Positions 1 to 6,741 of a stretch of 39,352 nt of DNA are shown here, one piece after another. Position 1 is the first letter of the stretch. Each line of letters opens with the position of its first letter. The stretch comes from a virus: positions 1-39,352 of the IMG/VR virus record IMGVR_UViG_3300021132_000004. The stretch is one strand, 5' to 3'. The position numbers and the translations under genes were made by a program. The notes beneath the pieces are model-generated. The model saw only the letters and a list, made by a program, of their open reading frames with translations. It was not told the DNA's origin and did no database searches.

Positions 1-125
1 TTTGCTGCTGCTAATAATACTGCTGCTAATAATACTGCTGATACTCGTGCTGCTTATGCAGCGGCTGCTGCTTATCGTGTTGCTGCGGAAAAAATAAAAA
101 ACCAAAAAGACACAGCCGATATTGT
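1..125 (+). repeat. 125-bp exact copy of 38598-38722
   Basis: The identity begins at the first base of the window and ends at base 125 (C against A at 126/38723). It covers the variable part and start of the conserved C-terminus of the paralog family, so it marks a shared array segment or an assembly overlap. Confidence 0.95.
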
Positions 126-195
126 CCGCAAGTACATACCCATTGAGTTATGGAATGTCAATAAAATGATTGAAACAATTAACAAACAAATCTAA
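1..195 (+). CDS. Alanine-rich paralog A, 3' fragment (partial at contig start)
   Basis: The window opens inside a reading frame that ends at the TAA of 193-195. The visible part is an alanine-rich stretch encoded largely by GCT, followed by the family's C-terminal block (KIKNQKDTADIVRKYIPIEL). Bases 1-125 are identical to 38598-38722 in the complete paralog at 38238, so the missing 5' part is probably similar to that gene. After base 125 the two diverge: the end here is WNVNKMIETINKQI, against WNTQKMIDELKTK. It is truncated only because the contig starts here. It could be an allele of the 38238 gene or a separate array member. Confidence 0.8.
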   Translation, partial: FAAANNTAANNTADTRAAYAAAAAYRVAAEKIKNQKDTADIVRKYIPIELWNVNKMIETINKQI

Positions 196-201
196 GAAAA
201 C

Positions 202-843
202 ATGAAAAAATTACTAATTAAACTAAAAGCATGTCAAGAAGCAAAAGAATGGGCAGGAGAAAAATCTTGGGAAGAGGTATACAACACCTGTCATAGAGGT
301 GATTGGTTGTTATGGTTACATAATAGAACCAACATCGAAGATTTGGAAGTAAGAACATTAGCTAAAGGGCATTGTGCCAATACTGTCAGGCATCTTATGA
401 CAGATAAAAGAAGTCTAAAAGCGGTTGATACAGCAATTGCATATGGCGAAGGTAGGGCTACACGCAAGGAATTAGATATTGCTGCCGATGGTGCTAATAG
501 TGCATCTATTGGTGCTGCTTATTCAACTGACATTGCGGGTTATTATGCTGCGGTGGCAGCCTATGCTGCTGATAATGCTAATTATGATAATTATCCTAGT
601 ATTTATGCTGTTTGTACTGCTGCTTATTCTGCTGCTGCTGCTGCTTGTGCTGGTGCTGCTGCTTGTGCTGGTGCTGCTGCTTGTGCTGGTGCTGCTTATT
701 CTGCTGCTGCTGCTAATGATGATGCTCTTGCTGCAAAAATTAAGAACCAAAAAGACACTGCCGATATTGTACGAAAGTATATTCCAATTGAGTTATGGAA
801 TACACAAAAAATGATTGACAAACTTAAAAACCAAATAATCTAA
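202..843 (+). CDS. Alanine-rich paralog B, Imm-5-like 'putative immunity protein' family
   Basis: Three parts are visible. A conserved N-terminal domain (about residues 1-92) has CHRGDWLLWL, RTLAKGHCANTVRHLM and AVDTAIAYGEGRATR motifs. A low-complexity Ala/Tyr/Asn/Asp/Cys/Gly segment (about 93-177) is written mostly in GCT codons. A conserved C-terminal block (KIKNQKDTADIVRKYIPIEL) follows. The N-terminal domain resembles the alanine-rich proteins annotated as Imm-5-like putative immunity proteins in gut bacteria and phages; that name is from memory and the function is unknown. The middle contains three 18-nt tandem units (646-696). It lies 6 nt after paralog A and 5 nt before paralog C, so the array is probably one transcript. 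No toxin gene is adjacent, so an immunity role here is unproven. Confidence 0.85.
   Translation: MKKLLIKLKACQEAKEWAGEKSWEEVYNTCHRGDWLLWLHNRTNIEDLEVRTLAKGHCANTVRHLMTDKRSLKAVDTAIAYGEGRATRKELDIAADGANSASIGAAYSTDIAGYYAAVAAYAADNANYDNYPSIYAVCTAAYSAAAAACAGAAACAGAAACAGAAYSAAAANDDALAAKIKNQKDTADIVRKYIPIELWNTQKMIDKLKNQII
563..610 (+). repeat. 48-bp exact copy of 1168-1215
   Basis: The block encodes the NANYDNYPSIYA segment in both paralogs B and C. Flanking variable sequence differs, which supports segmental exchange. Confidence 0.9.
646..696 (+). repeat. 18-nt tandem repeat in paralog B
   Basis: TGTGCTGGTGCTGCTGCT occurs in about three head-to-tail copies, encoding CAGAAA repeatedly. Identical copies point to recent slippage or unequal recombination. 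Confidence 0.9.
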
Positions 844-873
844 AAACCATGAAACAACTACTAATTAATTTAA
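794..873 (+). repeat. 80-bp exact copy of 39273-39352
   Basis: The identity reaches exactly to the window end. It joins the end of one paralog, a 5-nt gap and the start of the next. Confidence 0.95.
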
Positions 874-1415
874 AAGCGTGTAACGAAGCCATAAAATGGG
901 CGGGTGATAAATCGTGGGAGGAGATTTACAACACTTGTCATCGAGGCGATTGGTTTTTATGGCTGCACCAACGAACCAACAACGAAGATTTACGCGTAAG
1001 AACTCTGGCTAAAGGGCATTGTGTAAACACTGTAAGACATCTTATGCAAGATGAGAGAAGTCTAAAAGCGGTTGATACCGCAATTGCTTTTGGCGAAGGT
1101 AGGGCTACAAGGCAAGAACTAGATGCTTCTGTCACTGGCGCTATTGCTGCTGCTAATGCTGCTGATAATGCTGCTGATAATGCTAATTATGATAATTATC
1201 CTAGTATTTATGCTGCTTTTTCTGCTGCTTCTTCTGGTGCTACAGATAGTGCTTATATTGCTGCTGGTGCTGGTGCTTTTGGTGCTTGTGCTGCAAAAAT
1301 CAAAAACCAAAAAGAAACAGCTGATATAGTCCGAAAATACATACCTATTGAACTTTGGAATGTTCAAAAGATGATTGATGAAGTAAAATTAGAAAAGGAG
1401 GTAAAAAATGGATAG
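849..1415 (+). CDS. Alanine-rich paralog C, Imm-5-like family
   Basis: The architecture matches the 202-843 gene: N-terminal domain with CHRGDWFLWL and LAKGHCVNTVRHLM, a GCT-rich variable segment (about residues 92-149), then KIKNQKETADIVRKYIPIEL. The C-terminus differs (VQKMIDEVKLEKEVKNG), because the gene runs into a strong Shine-Dalgarno that serves the next gene. A 48-bp block (1168-1215) is identical to 563-610 of paralog B although the flanking variable sequence differs, which points to recombination or gene conversion. The first 25 nt are also the last 25 nt of the window, so this gene follows a second upstream neighbour (38801-39322) in another copy or allele. Confidence 0.85.
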   Translation: MKQLLINLKACNEAIKWAGDKSWEEIYNTCHRGDWFLWLHQRTNNEDLRVRTLAKGHCVNTVRHLMQDERSLKAVDTAIAFGEGRATRQELDASVTGAIAAANAADNAADNANYDNYPSIYAAFSAASSGATDSAYIAAGAGAFGACAAKIKNQKETADIVRKYIPIELWNVQKMIDEVKLEKEVKNG

Positions 1416-1629
1416 AGACTGCGCTAACTGCAAATTCAACAAAACTAGCCTAGATAATTATCCTTGTCATTATTGCGACCCTTGGGAAGGAAGTCCTAAA
1501 TGGCAGCCTATGGAAGGATACACCGAACCAACATATACGTGGTTTGAAATATGCCAAGCGTTAAGGGAAATTCCGCTGAATGACTTCCCCGAGGATGATT
1601 TGTACAATGAACTTCAAAAGAAAAAATAA
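1408..1629 (+). CDS. Small cysteine-rich protein, possible zinc-binding
   Basis: This 73-residue protein has an N-terminal CANC and a CHYC pair (C5, C8, C20, C23), spaced like a small zinc knuckle, followed by an acidic C-terminal half. It overlaps the end of the preceding paralog by 8 nt. It is preceded by AGGAGG at 1397-1402, one of the few clear Shine-Dalgarno sequences in the window; this fixes the ATG at 1408 and suggests efficient or coupled translation. I do not recognise the family beyond the short Cys-rich proteins common in Bacteroidota phages. Confidence 0.7.
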   Translation: MDRDCANCKFNKTSLDNYPCHYCDPWEGSPKWQPMEGYTEPTYTWFEICQALREIPLNDFPEDDLYNELQKKK

Positions 1630-1656
1630 ACTGCCAAGTATCCTTGCAGAGAATGG

Positions 1657-1992
1657 ATGCAAATAAAAACCAAAATAATGAAAGTAAACGTAGAAGGCCA
1701 CAATTACGAATTGGGCAATTTTGAAAACAAAGAACAACAAGGACAAACTATTCAGTTTATTCAAAAAGAACCAATAACTGAAGGTTCAACTGTACTGAAA
1801 ACAATAGCCGATGGAACTACTAACGAGGAAGTATTGGCTATGCTAATTGACCGAATGAACTACTTGCAAAGTAAATTCCCTTGTAGAGAAAATGCTATTG
1901 TTATAACCAAATTAGAGGAATCTTTAATGTGGTTGAACAAAAGAACAGCAGATAGACTTAAAAGAGGAGTGGAAGGTAAGCAAATTAAATAA
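1657..1992 (+). CDS. Acb2/Tad1 hairpin-domain protein (probable anti-CBASS/anti-Thoeris sponge)
   Basis: The C-terminal half (about residues 58-111) is two helices carrying FPCRENAIVITKLEESLMW followed by LNKRTADR and RGVEG. I recognise this as the Acb2/Tad1 hairpin-domain signature of phages. Acb2 and Tad1 oligomers bind and sequester cyclic oligonucleotides or cyclic ADP-ribose isomers made by CBASS and Thoeris. The N-terminal part (YELGNFEN, then GQTIQFIQKEP) is the extension often seen in Bacteroidota phage members. An alternative ATG at 1678 (residue 8) has a more typical A-rich context and may be the true start. It lies in the accessory region, where anti-defence genes are expected, and is followed by a GC-rich hairpin. 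The family call is from recognition, not from a search. Confidence 0.72.
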   Translation: MQIKTKIMKVNVEGHNYELGNFENKEQQGQTIQFIQKEPITEGSTVLKTIADGTTNEEVLAMLIDRMNYLQSKFPCRENAIVITKLEESLMWLNKRTADRLKRGVEGKQIK

Positions 1993-1997
1993 AACTA

Positions 1998-2024
1998 AAG
2001 GGGGTGAAAGTCCCCCTTATTTTT
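1998..2024 (+). terminator. GC-rich hairpin with T-rich tail
   Basis: A seven-pair stem, AAGGGGG (1998-2004) with CCCCCTT (2012-2018), closes a 7-nt loop and is followed by ATTTTT. It lies 6 nt after the stop codon of the sponge-like gene, so a rho-independent terminator is likely. A very similar G5/C5 hairpin follows the capsid gene at 13907. Confidence 0.7.
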
Positions 2025-2080
2025 AAAACTTCAAAAGAAAAAGAAATAACACAACAACAAATTGATTTAATAAACAAATA

Positions 2081-2236
2081 ATGAAAATGAATATACTAAG
2101 CCTTTTTGACGGTATTTCAGGAGGACAACAAGCACTCCAGAGAGCAGGAATATCCGACACACAAAAATACAAATCACTCGGCAATGGGTGGACAATAGAA
2201 GTAATCGCTCACATACTTAAATACATGGAACTATGA
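2081..2236 (+). pseudogene. Internally deleted C5 cytosine DNA methyltransferase (51-codon remnant)
   Basis: The ORF encodes 51 residues. It begins MKMNILSLFDGISGGQQALQ, which is the start of Dcm-type enzymes with SAM-binding motif I (FDGISGG). After about 23 residues it jumps to TQKYKSLGNGWTIEVIAHIL, the final motif X region of the same enzymes. The catalytic PCQ and ENV motifs and the target recognition domain are absent, so it cannot methylate DNA. The fusion is in frame and the stop overlaps the next start codon (ATGA at 2233-2236), so it may still be translated and coupled to the next gene. It is either a degraded gene, an assembly deletion, or a kept micro-protein. Confidence 0.75.
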
Positions 2237-2550
2237 TACAAAAGCTAAAAAAAAGATGGCCGTTAGTACTAGATATATTACTCTCCAAGCCGAAAACAAG
2301 GGACAAAGACATCCTACTCTACAAGGAAGTATACAAGTACGAAATAAAAGCCCTTGGACTGAAAAACCCCGACTTCTTTAAGTTAATGGAGCAGGGAAAG
2401 GTATCGAACTTCGAAACCATCGGACGAATAAGGCGACTACTTAACCAAAAATGCCCCGACACTAGAGGCGCAAGTTACAAACCCCGGAAGAAAGCCGAAA
2501 AGAAAGTAAGGAAGGAAATAACAAAACTAACACCTTATTCACGTGCTTAA
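2233..2550 (+). CDS. Conserved phage protein upstream of terminase, function unknown
   Basis: This 105-residue basic protein is mostly helical. The section NFETIGRIRRLLNQKCPDTRG followed by many Lys/Arg resembles small proteins often found just upstream of terminase genes in Bacteroidota phages. Its start overlaps the methyltransferase remnant's stop as ATGA, implying translational coupling. The lysine-rich C-terminus (about 85-98) would suit nucleic-acid binding, but I see no named domain. Position suggests a regulatory or packaging-linked role; this is inference. Confidence 0.7.
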   Translation: MIQKLKKRWPLVLDILLSKPKTRDKDILLYKEVYKYEIKALGLKNPDFFKLMEQGKVSNFETIGRIRRLLNQKCPDTRGASYKPRKKAEKKVRKEITKLTPYSRA

Positions 2551-2581
2551 AACACAATAAACAAGGTTACAAAAAAAATAC

Positions 2582-2589
2582 TACCTTTG
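2582..2589 (+). promoter_or_regulatory. Bacteroidota -7 box TACCTTTG before terminase genes
   Basis: TACCTTTG matches the TAnnTTTG -7 consensus of Bacteroidota primary sigma promoters. No clear -33 TTTG is present; GGTTA near 2565 is the best candidate. Only six bases separate the box from the ATG at 2596, so a transcript starting here would have essentially no leader. Confidence 0.55.
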
Positions 2590-2595
2590 TAATAC

Positions 2596-2940
2596 ATGGC
2601 AAATAAAAAAAACTATCCGATTGAAATAGGTGTAGGGCGCCCAAAAGGCGTACCCAACCTAGTTACTACCCGAATAAAAGAAGCTTTTGCCCATCTATTG
2701 GACCACAACCTATATAGGATACAGATGGACTTAGAAGAGCTTACGCCGAAGGAGAGGTTAGATGTCATTATGAAGTTAGCCGAATACATCCTGCCGAAGC
2801 TTTCAAGGGTCCAAGCCGACATTAACGGGAATGTGGATAGCAACATAAAGACCTTAGTCATACAAACGGCATCCTCTGTTAACACAAATCAGGAGCAAAC
2901 GATAATAATACCCGAGCAGCCAAGCAATGATAGTGAATGA
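2596..2940 (+). CDS. Terminase small subunit (probable)
   Basis: The 114-residue protein begins with a GRPKGVPN segment, common at the start of small terminase-like phage proteins, followed by a helical core (TTRIKEAFAHLLDHNLYRI, then LTPKERLDVIMKLAEYILPK). It overlaps the large terminase gene by 14 nt, which strongly supports the role: recognising the packaging site and loading the large subunit. A flexible Asn/Gln-rich C-terminus probably contacts the large subunit. Sequence similarity within small terminases is weak, so the call depends mainly on position and the GRPKG start. Confidence 0.75.
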   Translation: MANKKNYPIEIGVGRPKGVPNLVTTRIKEAFAHLLDHNLYRIQMDLEELTPKERLDVIMKLAEYILPKLSRVQADINGNVDSNIKTLVIQTASSVNTNQEQTIIIPEQPSNDSE

Positions 2941-4270
2941 TTGCTATATTCCATTCATACAGAGCCAAAAAAGGTATACCGTATTACTTGGTGGCGCAGG
3001 TTCGGGTAAGTCGATTGCAGCCGTACAAAAGGTAGTGGCCCGGACATTAACAGAAGATGGGCACCGAATATTAATAGTTCGGAAGGTCGCCGCTACACTA
3101 CGTAATTCAGTTTATCAAAATATCTTGGACCAAATAATTGACTTAGGTGTATATACGGAGTTTGTTATCAATAAATCCGAAATGCGATTTACCCATTTAT
3201 CCGGGAATGAAATTATCCTATGTGGGATGGACGACCCCGAAAAGATTAAATCAATAGCCGGAATTACTTCTGTATGGTGCGAGGAAGCGACCGAATTAGA
3301 TGAAGGGGATTTCAATCAGTTAGAACTACGTGTAAGAGGAGAAACGAACAATTATAAGCAGTTCATATTAACTTTTAACCCAATAGATGAGAATCATTGG
3401 TTAAAAAGGCGTTTTTTCGACATTCAGGATAATGATGTTTTTATCCTTAAAACTACATTTAGGGATAACGCCTTCCTTGATGAGGCGTACAAAAAGCATT
3501 TGATGGAAAGGGTAAGGATAAACCCGAACTTTTATAAAATCTACGTGTTAGGTGAATGGGGTCGGGTATCGGTCGGAGGTGAGGCATTGAAATGTTGGAA
3601 CTTTACTCGCCATGTTGGTAACTGCGAATACAATCCGAATTTAGCCCTTCACATTAGTTGGGATGAGAACGTAGTTCCTTTTTTACCTGTTGGAGTGTTT
3701 CAATTGGTTGGTAGTCGGGTTTACATGGTGGACGAAATCGCGGCCGAGCATCCTAACAACAAGATTAAATGGGTATGCAGCGAAATAAAAAGGAAGTTTC
3801 AAGGGCATAATTCGGGAATGTTTATTTATGGCGACGCCACCAGCCAAAAGGACGATGTTAAATTGGAGGTAGGGCATGACTTCTTTCGGCTCATCATTGA
3901 TGAGTTGGCAGTTTTCAAACCTCAACGCCGAGTATCGAAGTCAAATCCATCGGTATCAATGTCATTGAACTTTTTCAACATGATACTGGAGAGCGAGTAT
4001 GAAGGTATTTCGTTTTTAGTGTCCGAAAGATGCAAGAACGCAGTAAAGGACTTCGAGCAGACAAAGGAAAGCGCGGATGGAGGTATCGACAAGAAGACAA
4101 TAAGGGATAAGGTAACAGGACAAAGCTATCAACCCTTCGGGCATTTCGTGGACTTAACAAGGTACTTATTAACATACGCATTTGCTGCCGAATATAGCAA
4201 GTACCAAAGGGGCGGACTATCATTTTCAAATGTTAGGGTAGGAAAGAATACAAGTAGGAATGGATTTTAG
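2927..4270 (+). CDS. terL: Terminase large subunit (ATPase-nuclease packaging motor)
   Basis: The ATPase domain has Walker A GGAGSGKS (residues 22-29), Walker B-like SVWCEEATEL (115-124, E119/E120) and the coupling motif TFNPIDENHW (149-158). The nuclease domain has the RNase H-like acidic positions D246 (HISWDENVV), D269/E270 (VYMVDEI), D303 (YGDATSQK) and D409 (FVDLTRY). At 447 residues it is full length for the PBSX-type family. It packages DNA into proheads through the portal encoded at 5317. The start at 2927 lies inside the small subunit gene, usual for this pair. The gene is intact. Confidence 0.95.
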   Translation: MIVNDCYIPFIQSQKRYTVLLGGAGSGKSIAAVQKVVARTLTEDGHRILIVRKVAATLRNSVYQNILDQIIDLGVYTEFVINKSEMRFTHLSGNEIILCGMDDPEKIKSIAGITSVWCEEATELDEGDFNQLELRVRGETNNYKQFILTFNPIDENHWLKRRFFDIQDNDVFILKTTFRDNAFLDEAYKKHLMERVRINPNFYKIYVLGEWGRVSVGGEALKCWNFTRHVGNCEYNPNLALHISWDENVVPFLPVGVFQLVGSRVYMVDEIAAEHPNNKIKWVCSEIKRKFQGHNSGMFIYGDATSQKDDVKLEVGHDFFRLIIDELAVFKPQRRVSKSNPSVSMSLNFFNMILESEYEGISFLVSERCKNAVKDFEQTKESADGGIDKKTIRDKVTGQSYQPFGHFVDLTRYLLTYAFAAEYSKYQRGGLSFSNVRVGKNTSRNGF

Positions 4271-4280
4271 TAGTACAATT

Positions 4281-4312
4281 TACTTTTGTAAATAAAAAAT
4301 ACTATATTTTTG
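4281..4312 (+). promoter_or_regulatory. Two overlapping TAnnTTTG boxes before the connector gene
   Basis: TACTTTTG (4281-4288) and TATTTTTG (4305-4312) both fit the -7 consensus. The TTTTG of the first lies 16 bases before the second and could serve as its -33 element. The second box ends seven bases before the ATG at 4320, so the head operon transcript would be nearly leaderless. Confidence 0.6.
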
Positions 4313-4319
4313 TAGCACT

Positions 4320-5342
4320 ATGGCAGGTTATCTAACATACAATGACTACGCAGTAACTATTCAGGATTTCGCCTTCAAGCAAATTATAGCTAACAACGAT
4401 TTATTAAGGCTCCAAACCGAGCCAAGGGCACAGGCGAAGATAAAAGAATATTTAACGCAGAAATATGACTTGGCGACCGAGTTTGCCAATACCACTATAT
4501 TAAGCGATTCAGCGACCTATCAGGCTAATGCCTTAGTACAGCTTAATTATACGGCGTGGACTTCACAGAACTACATAGTAGGGGCGTACGTTAGTTATAC
4601 CGATGGCAATGTATACAGATGTATACTTAACACTACATCAAGTCAGGTGCCGACAAATACAACTTATTGGATTCTAATAGGTGCCCAATTAGGTTTAATT
4701 TACCTTAACTATCCTTATCCAGTATTCAACAGCGTAAATGTTTACAACATTGGCGATAACGTGTATTGGAATGGAAAAGTCTATTCTTGTTTAGTTCCTA
4801 CTGTTATCCCTTCACATGCTGCCGAGTTACAAGCCTATCAATATCAAAATATACCGCCTCTCAATGTATTCCCCGACGATAAGGTCAACGGAGCGACTTA
4901 TTGGGGGGTCGGTACACCTTATTCCGTAAGTGGAATATATCCTAATTTCGTGGCTACTAAAGGCACATGGACAGGATTGATAACTTACAGCCCGAATGAT
5001 ACAGTTAACTATAATGGCGTTCTTTGGCAAGCAATAAAAACGAATACGAATAAGATTCCGGGCACCGACATTGTTAATTGGAAGTCCATCACGTGGGTAG
5101 TTGGTGACAACAGGAATCAGTCGATAGTTGATACTTACGTGGCCATAGTGCTTTATTACTTATCTTTCAGGATTTCACCTAAGGCAGTGCCGAATTGGAT
5201 ACAAGCTAAATACGATTACGCTATGAATTGGCTACAGATGGGTGCAGAAGGGAAGATAACTTTGGACATACCCGAAATACAGCCATACCAAGGAGGTAGG
5301 ATAAGATTCGGCGGAAATGTCAAACAAATTAATGGATACTGA
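4320..5342 (+). CDS. DUF1320-like head-tail connector with inserted carbohydrate-binding-like modules
   Basis: Residues 1-65 (including EPRAQAKIKEYLTQKYDLAT) and 263-340 (SIVDTYVAIVLYYLSFRISP, then WLQMGAEGKITLDIP) resemble the two ends of Mu gp36-like DUF1320 connectors, which are usually about 140 residues. Between them lie about 180 residues with three modules of the CBM5/12-like pattern (W, then Y..GD.V.Y.G..Y, then P....YW): roughly 80-121, 137-197 and 216-259. The gene sits between terminase and portal and overlaps the portal by 26 nt, in keeping with a head connector. I infer that the inserts project from the neck and bind glycans. The DUF1320 call is moderate; the repeated modules are plain in the sequence. 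Confidence 0.72.
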   Translation: MAGYLTYNDYAVTIQDFAFKQIIANNDLLRLQTEPRAQAKIKEYLTQKYDLATEFANTTILSDSATYQANALVQLNYTAWTSQNYIVGAYVSYTDGNVYRCILNTTSSQVPTNTTYWILIGAQLGLIYLNYPYPVFNSVNVYNIGDNVYWNGKVYSCLVPTVIPSHAAELQAYQYQNIPPLNVFPDDKVNGATYWGVGTPYSVSGIYPNFVATKGTWTGLITYSPNDTVNYNGVLWQAIKTNTNKIPGTDIVNWKSITWVVGDNRNQSIVDTYVAIVLYYLSFRISPKAVPNWIQAKYDYAMNWLQMGAEGKITLDIPEIQPYQGGRIRFGGNVKQINGY

Positions 5343-6741
5343 CATGGCAAAGAAATTACAAAGCAAATCGAATATAGTAACCCGAGTTAAGAATATGTTT
5401 TTTCCAGGTGTTCGAGGTTCGGGACCTCCAACGGATTACACAGGACAGATATACGCGGGGATTGTTAATGACCCTAAAGAATTAAACAAGTATAGAGGTC
5501 CTGTCCAATTACTACGTGTTAAGGTAGACACATCACTATGGAGGGCAGCGATAGCAGAGGCCGAGCGTCCATTGCCATCTTTGCCATATAGGGTATTGAT
5601 GCAGCAAATATTTATCGACACCGTTTTAAATGGACATGTGTCGGCATGTATTCAAAAGCGCAAGAACTTAACGCTTTTAAAGCCTTTCCACATTTGCGAC
5701 GAAGAGGGAAACACGCATGAGGAGGCAACAAAACTGCTAGAAACTGAATGGTTTGGATTGATGCGTAACTATATCCATGATGCTATTTATTATGGGTATT
5801 CGCTGATAACTTTCGGGGATATGGTGGATGGAGCTTTCCCTGATGTTCAAATAACACGGAGGGCAGATGTAAGTCCGGACCGGTTAAATTTAGCATCATT
5901 CATGTATATACCTACTGGTATTAACTTCATGGAAGGCGAATATTACGATTGGTCTTTATATGTTAGCACTCCTTCGGAGAATGGAGTAAGTAGGTGCGGT
6001 TACGGTTTGCTTTACAAGGTGGCTTTGTATGAGATTGTTATGAGGTCTATTATCGGTTGGAATACGGACTATATCGAAAGATTTGGACAGCCGACAACGG
6101 TTATAAAGACAGTAGACAACAGCGAGGAGGAGAGAGGCAAAGCAGAGCAAGCGGCCCAACAATTAGGTTCATCGAATTACATGATACTTGATGTTAATGA
6201 CCAATTTGAATTAGTTAACAACAAAGATTCAGGAAGCGGATGGCAGTCTTATGATAACCTCGAGGCACGATGTAAAAAAACAATTACAGCAATTCTTTTA
6301 GGTCATGAGGATTCAATTACAGGTACTCCGGGCAAGTTAGGAAGTCAACAAGGAAAAGAAGATAGTCCCGTAGCGATGGCTTTGAGGGAATGTGAAAGTA
6401 TTGATACAAGATTTGAGGAGAACGTTGTTAATAACCTTCTTTTGCCGAAGTTGATAAAGTTGGGCATAAACATTCCTGTCGGTTATAAATACCGACTTAA
6501 AAACGACCACGAAACGTTAAAGGAGAGCGAGAACGAAGCTAATAAGGCGCAGTCGTGGGCTAATGTTGCTTTGGCAATGTCGCAGGCGGGATTAAAGTTG
6601 GATGCTAAGGATTTCGAGGAGAAGACAGGTATAAAGACAAGCGATGTAATAATAGCACCCGAGCCAATAGAGCCGATGAATCCAAAATTAAAAGCAAAGT
6701 TAAAACGCATTTATGGAGGAAAGCGATATAAAAAAAATTAA
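5317..6741 (+). CDS. Portal protein, DUF935 (Mu gp29-like)
   Basis: The 474-residue protein matches the Mu gp29/DUF935 portal family. Residues around 90-125 (VLNGHVSACIQKRKNLTLLK) and 230-270 (EIVMRSIIGWNTDYIERFGQP, then TVIKTVD) are typical, as is the ILLGHEDSITGTPGKLGSQQG region near 325-348. Portals form the dodecameric ring that admits DNA and docks the tail. The preferred start at 5317 overlaps the connector gene by 26 nt; a later ATG at 5344 (MAKKLQSKS) is possible. Downstream it overlaps the gpF-like gene by 29 nt. The C-terminus is very lysine-rich. Confidence 0.92.
   Translation: MSNKLMDTDMAKKLQSKSNIVTRVKNMFFPGVRGSGPPTDYTGQIYAGIVNDPKELNKYRGPVQLLRVKVDTSLWRAAIAEAERPLPSLPYRVLMQQIFIDTVLNGHVSACIQKRKNLTLLKPFHICDEEGNTHEEATKLLETEWFGLMRNYIHDAIYYGYSLITFGDMVDGAFPDVQITRRADVSPDRLNLASFMYIPTGINFMEGEYYDWSLYVSTPSENGVSRCGYGLLYKVALYEIVMRSIIGWNTDYIERFGQPTTVIKTVDNSEEERGKAEQAAQQLGSSNYMILDVNDQFELVNNKDSGSGWQSYDNLEARCKKTITAILLGHEDSITGTPGKLGSQQGKEDSPVAMALRECESIDTRFEENVVNNLLLPKLIKLGINIPVGYKYRLKNDHETLKESENEANKAQSWANVALAMSQAGLKLDAKDFEEKTGIKTSDVIIAPEPIEPMNPKLKAKLKRIYGGKRYKKN

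Noticed and set aside
523-750. Ser-rich minus-strand frame (also 1119-1367 and 38508-38702)
   Set aside because: Antisense of the GCT repeats read as AGC; no promoter and no natural protein pattern.
479-814. Leu-rich plus-strand frame over paralog B (also 1123-1329, 38512-38694, 39084-39293)
   Set aside because: It is the frame-shifted reading of GCT repeats as CTG; composition is extreme and start contexts are absent, so it is a shadow of the alanine-rich genes.
1634-1655. Possible remnant of a second Acb2-like motif (reads KYPCREW) just before the sponge-like gene
   Set aside because: Similarity to the KFPCREN motif downstream is only about seven codons; too short to claim a duplication.
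5400-5450. Shared GSGPPT motif in the portal N-terminus and in the 13941 protein
   Set aside because: The two proteins are otherwise unrelated and the match is six residues; probably chance.
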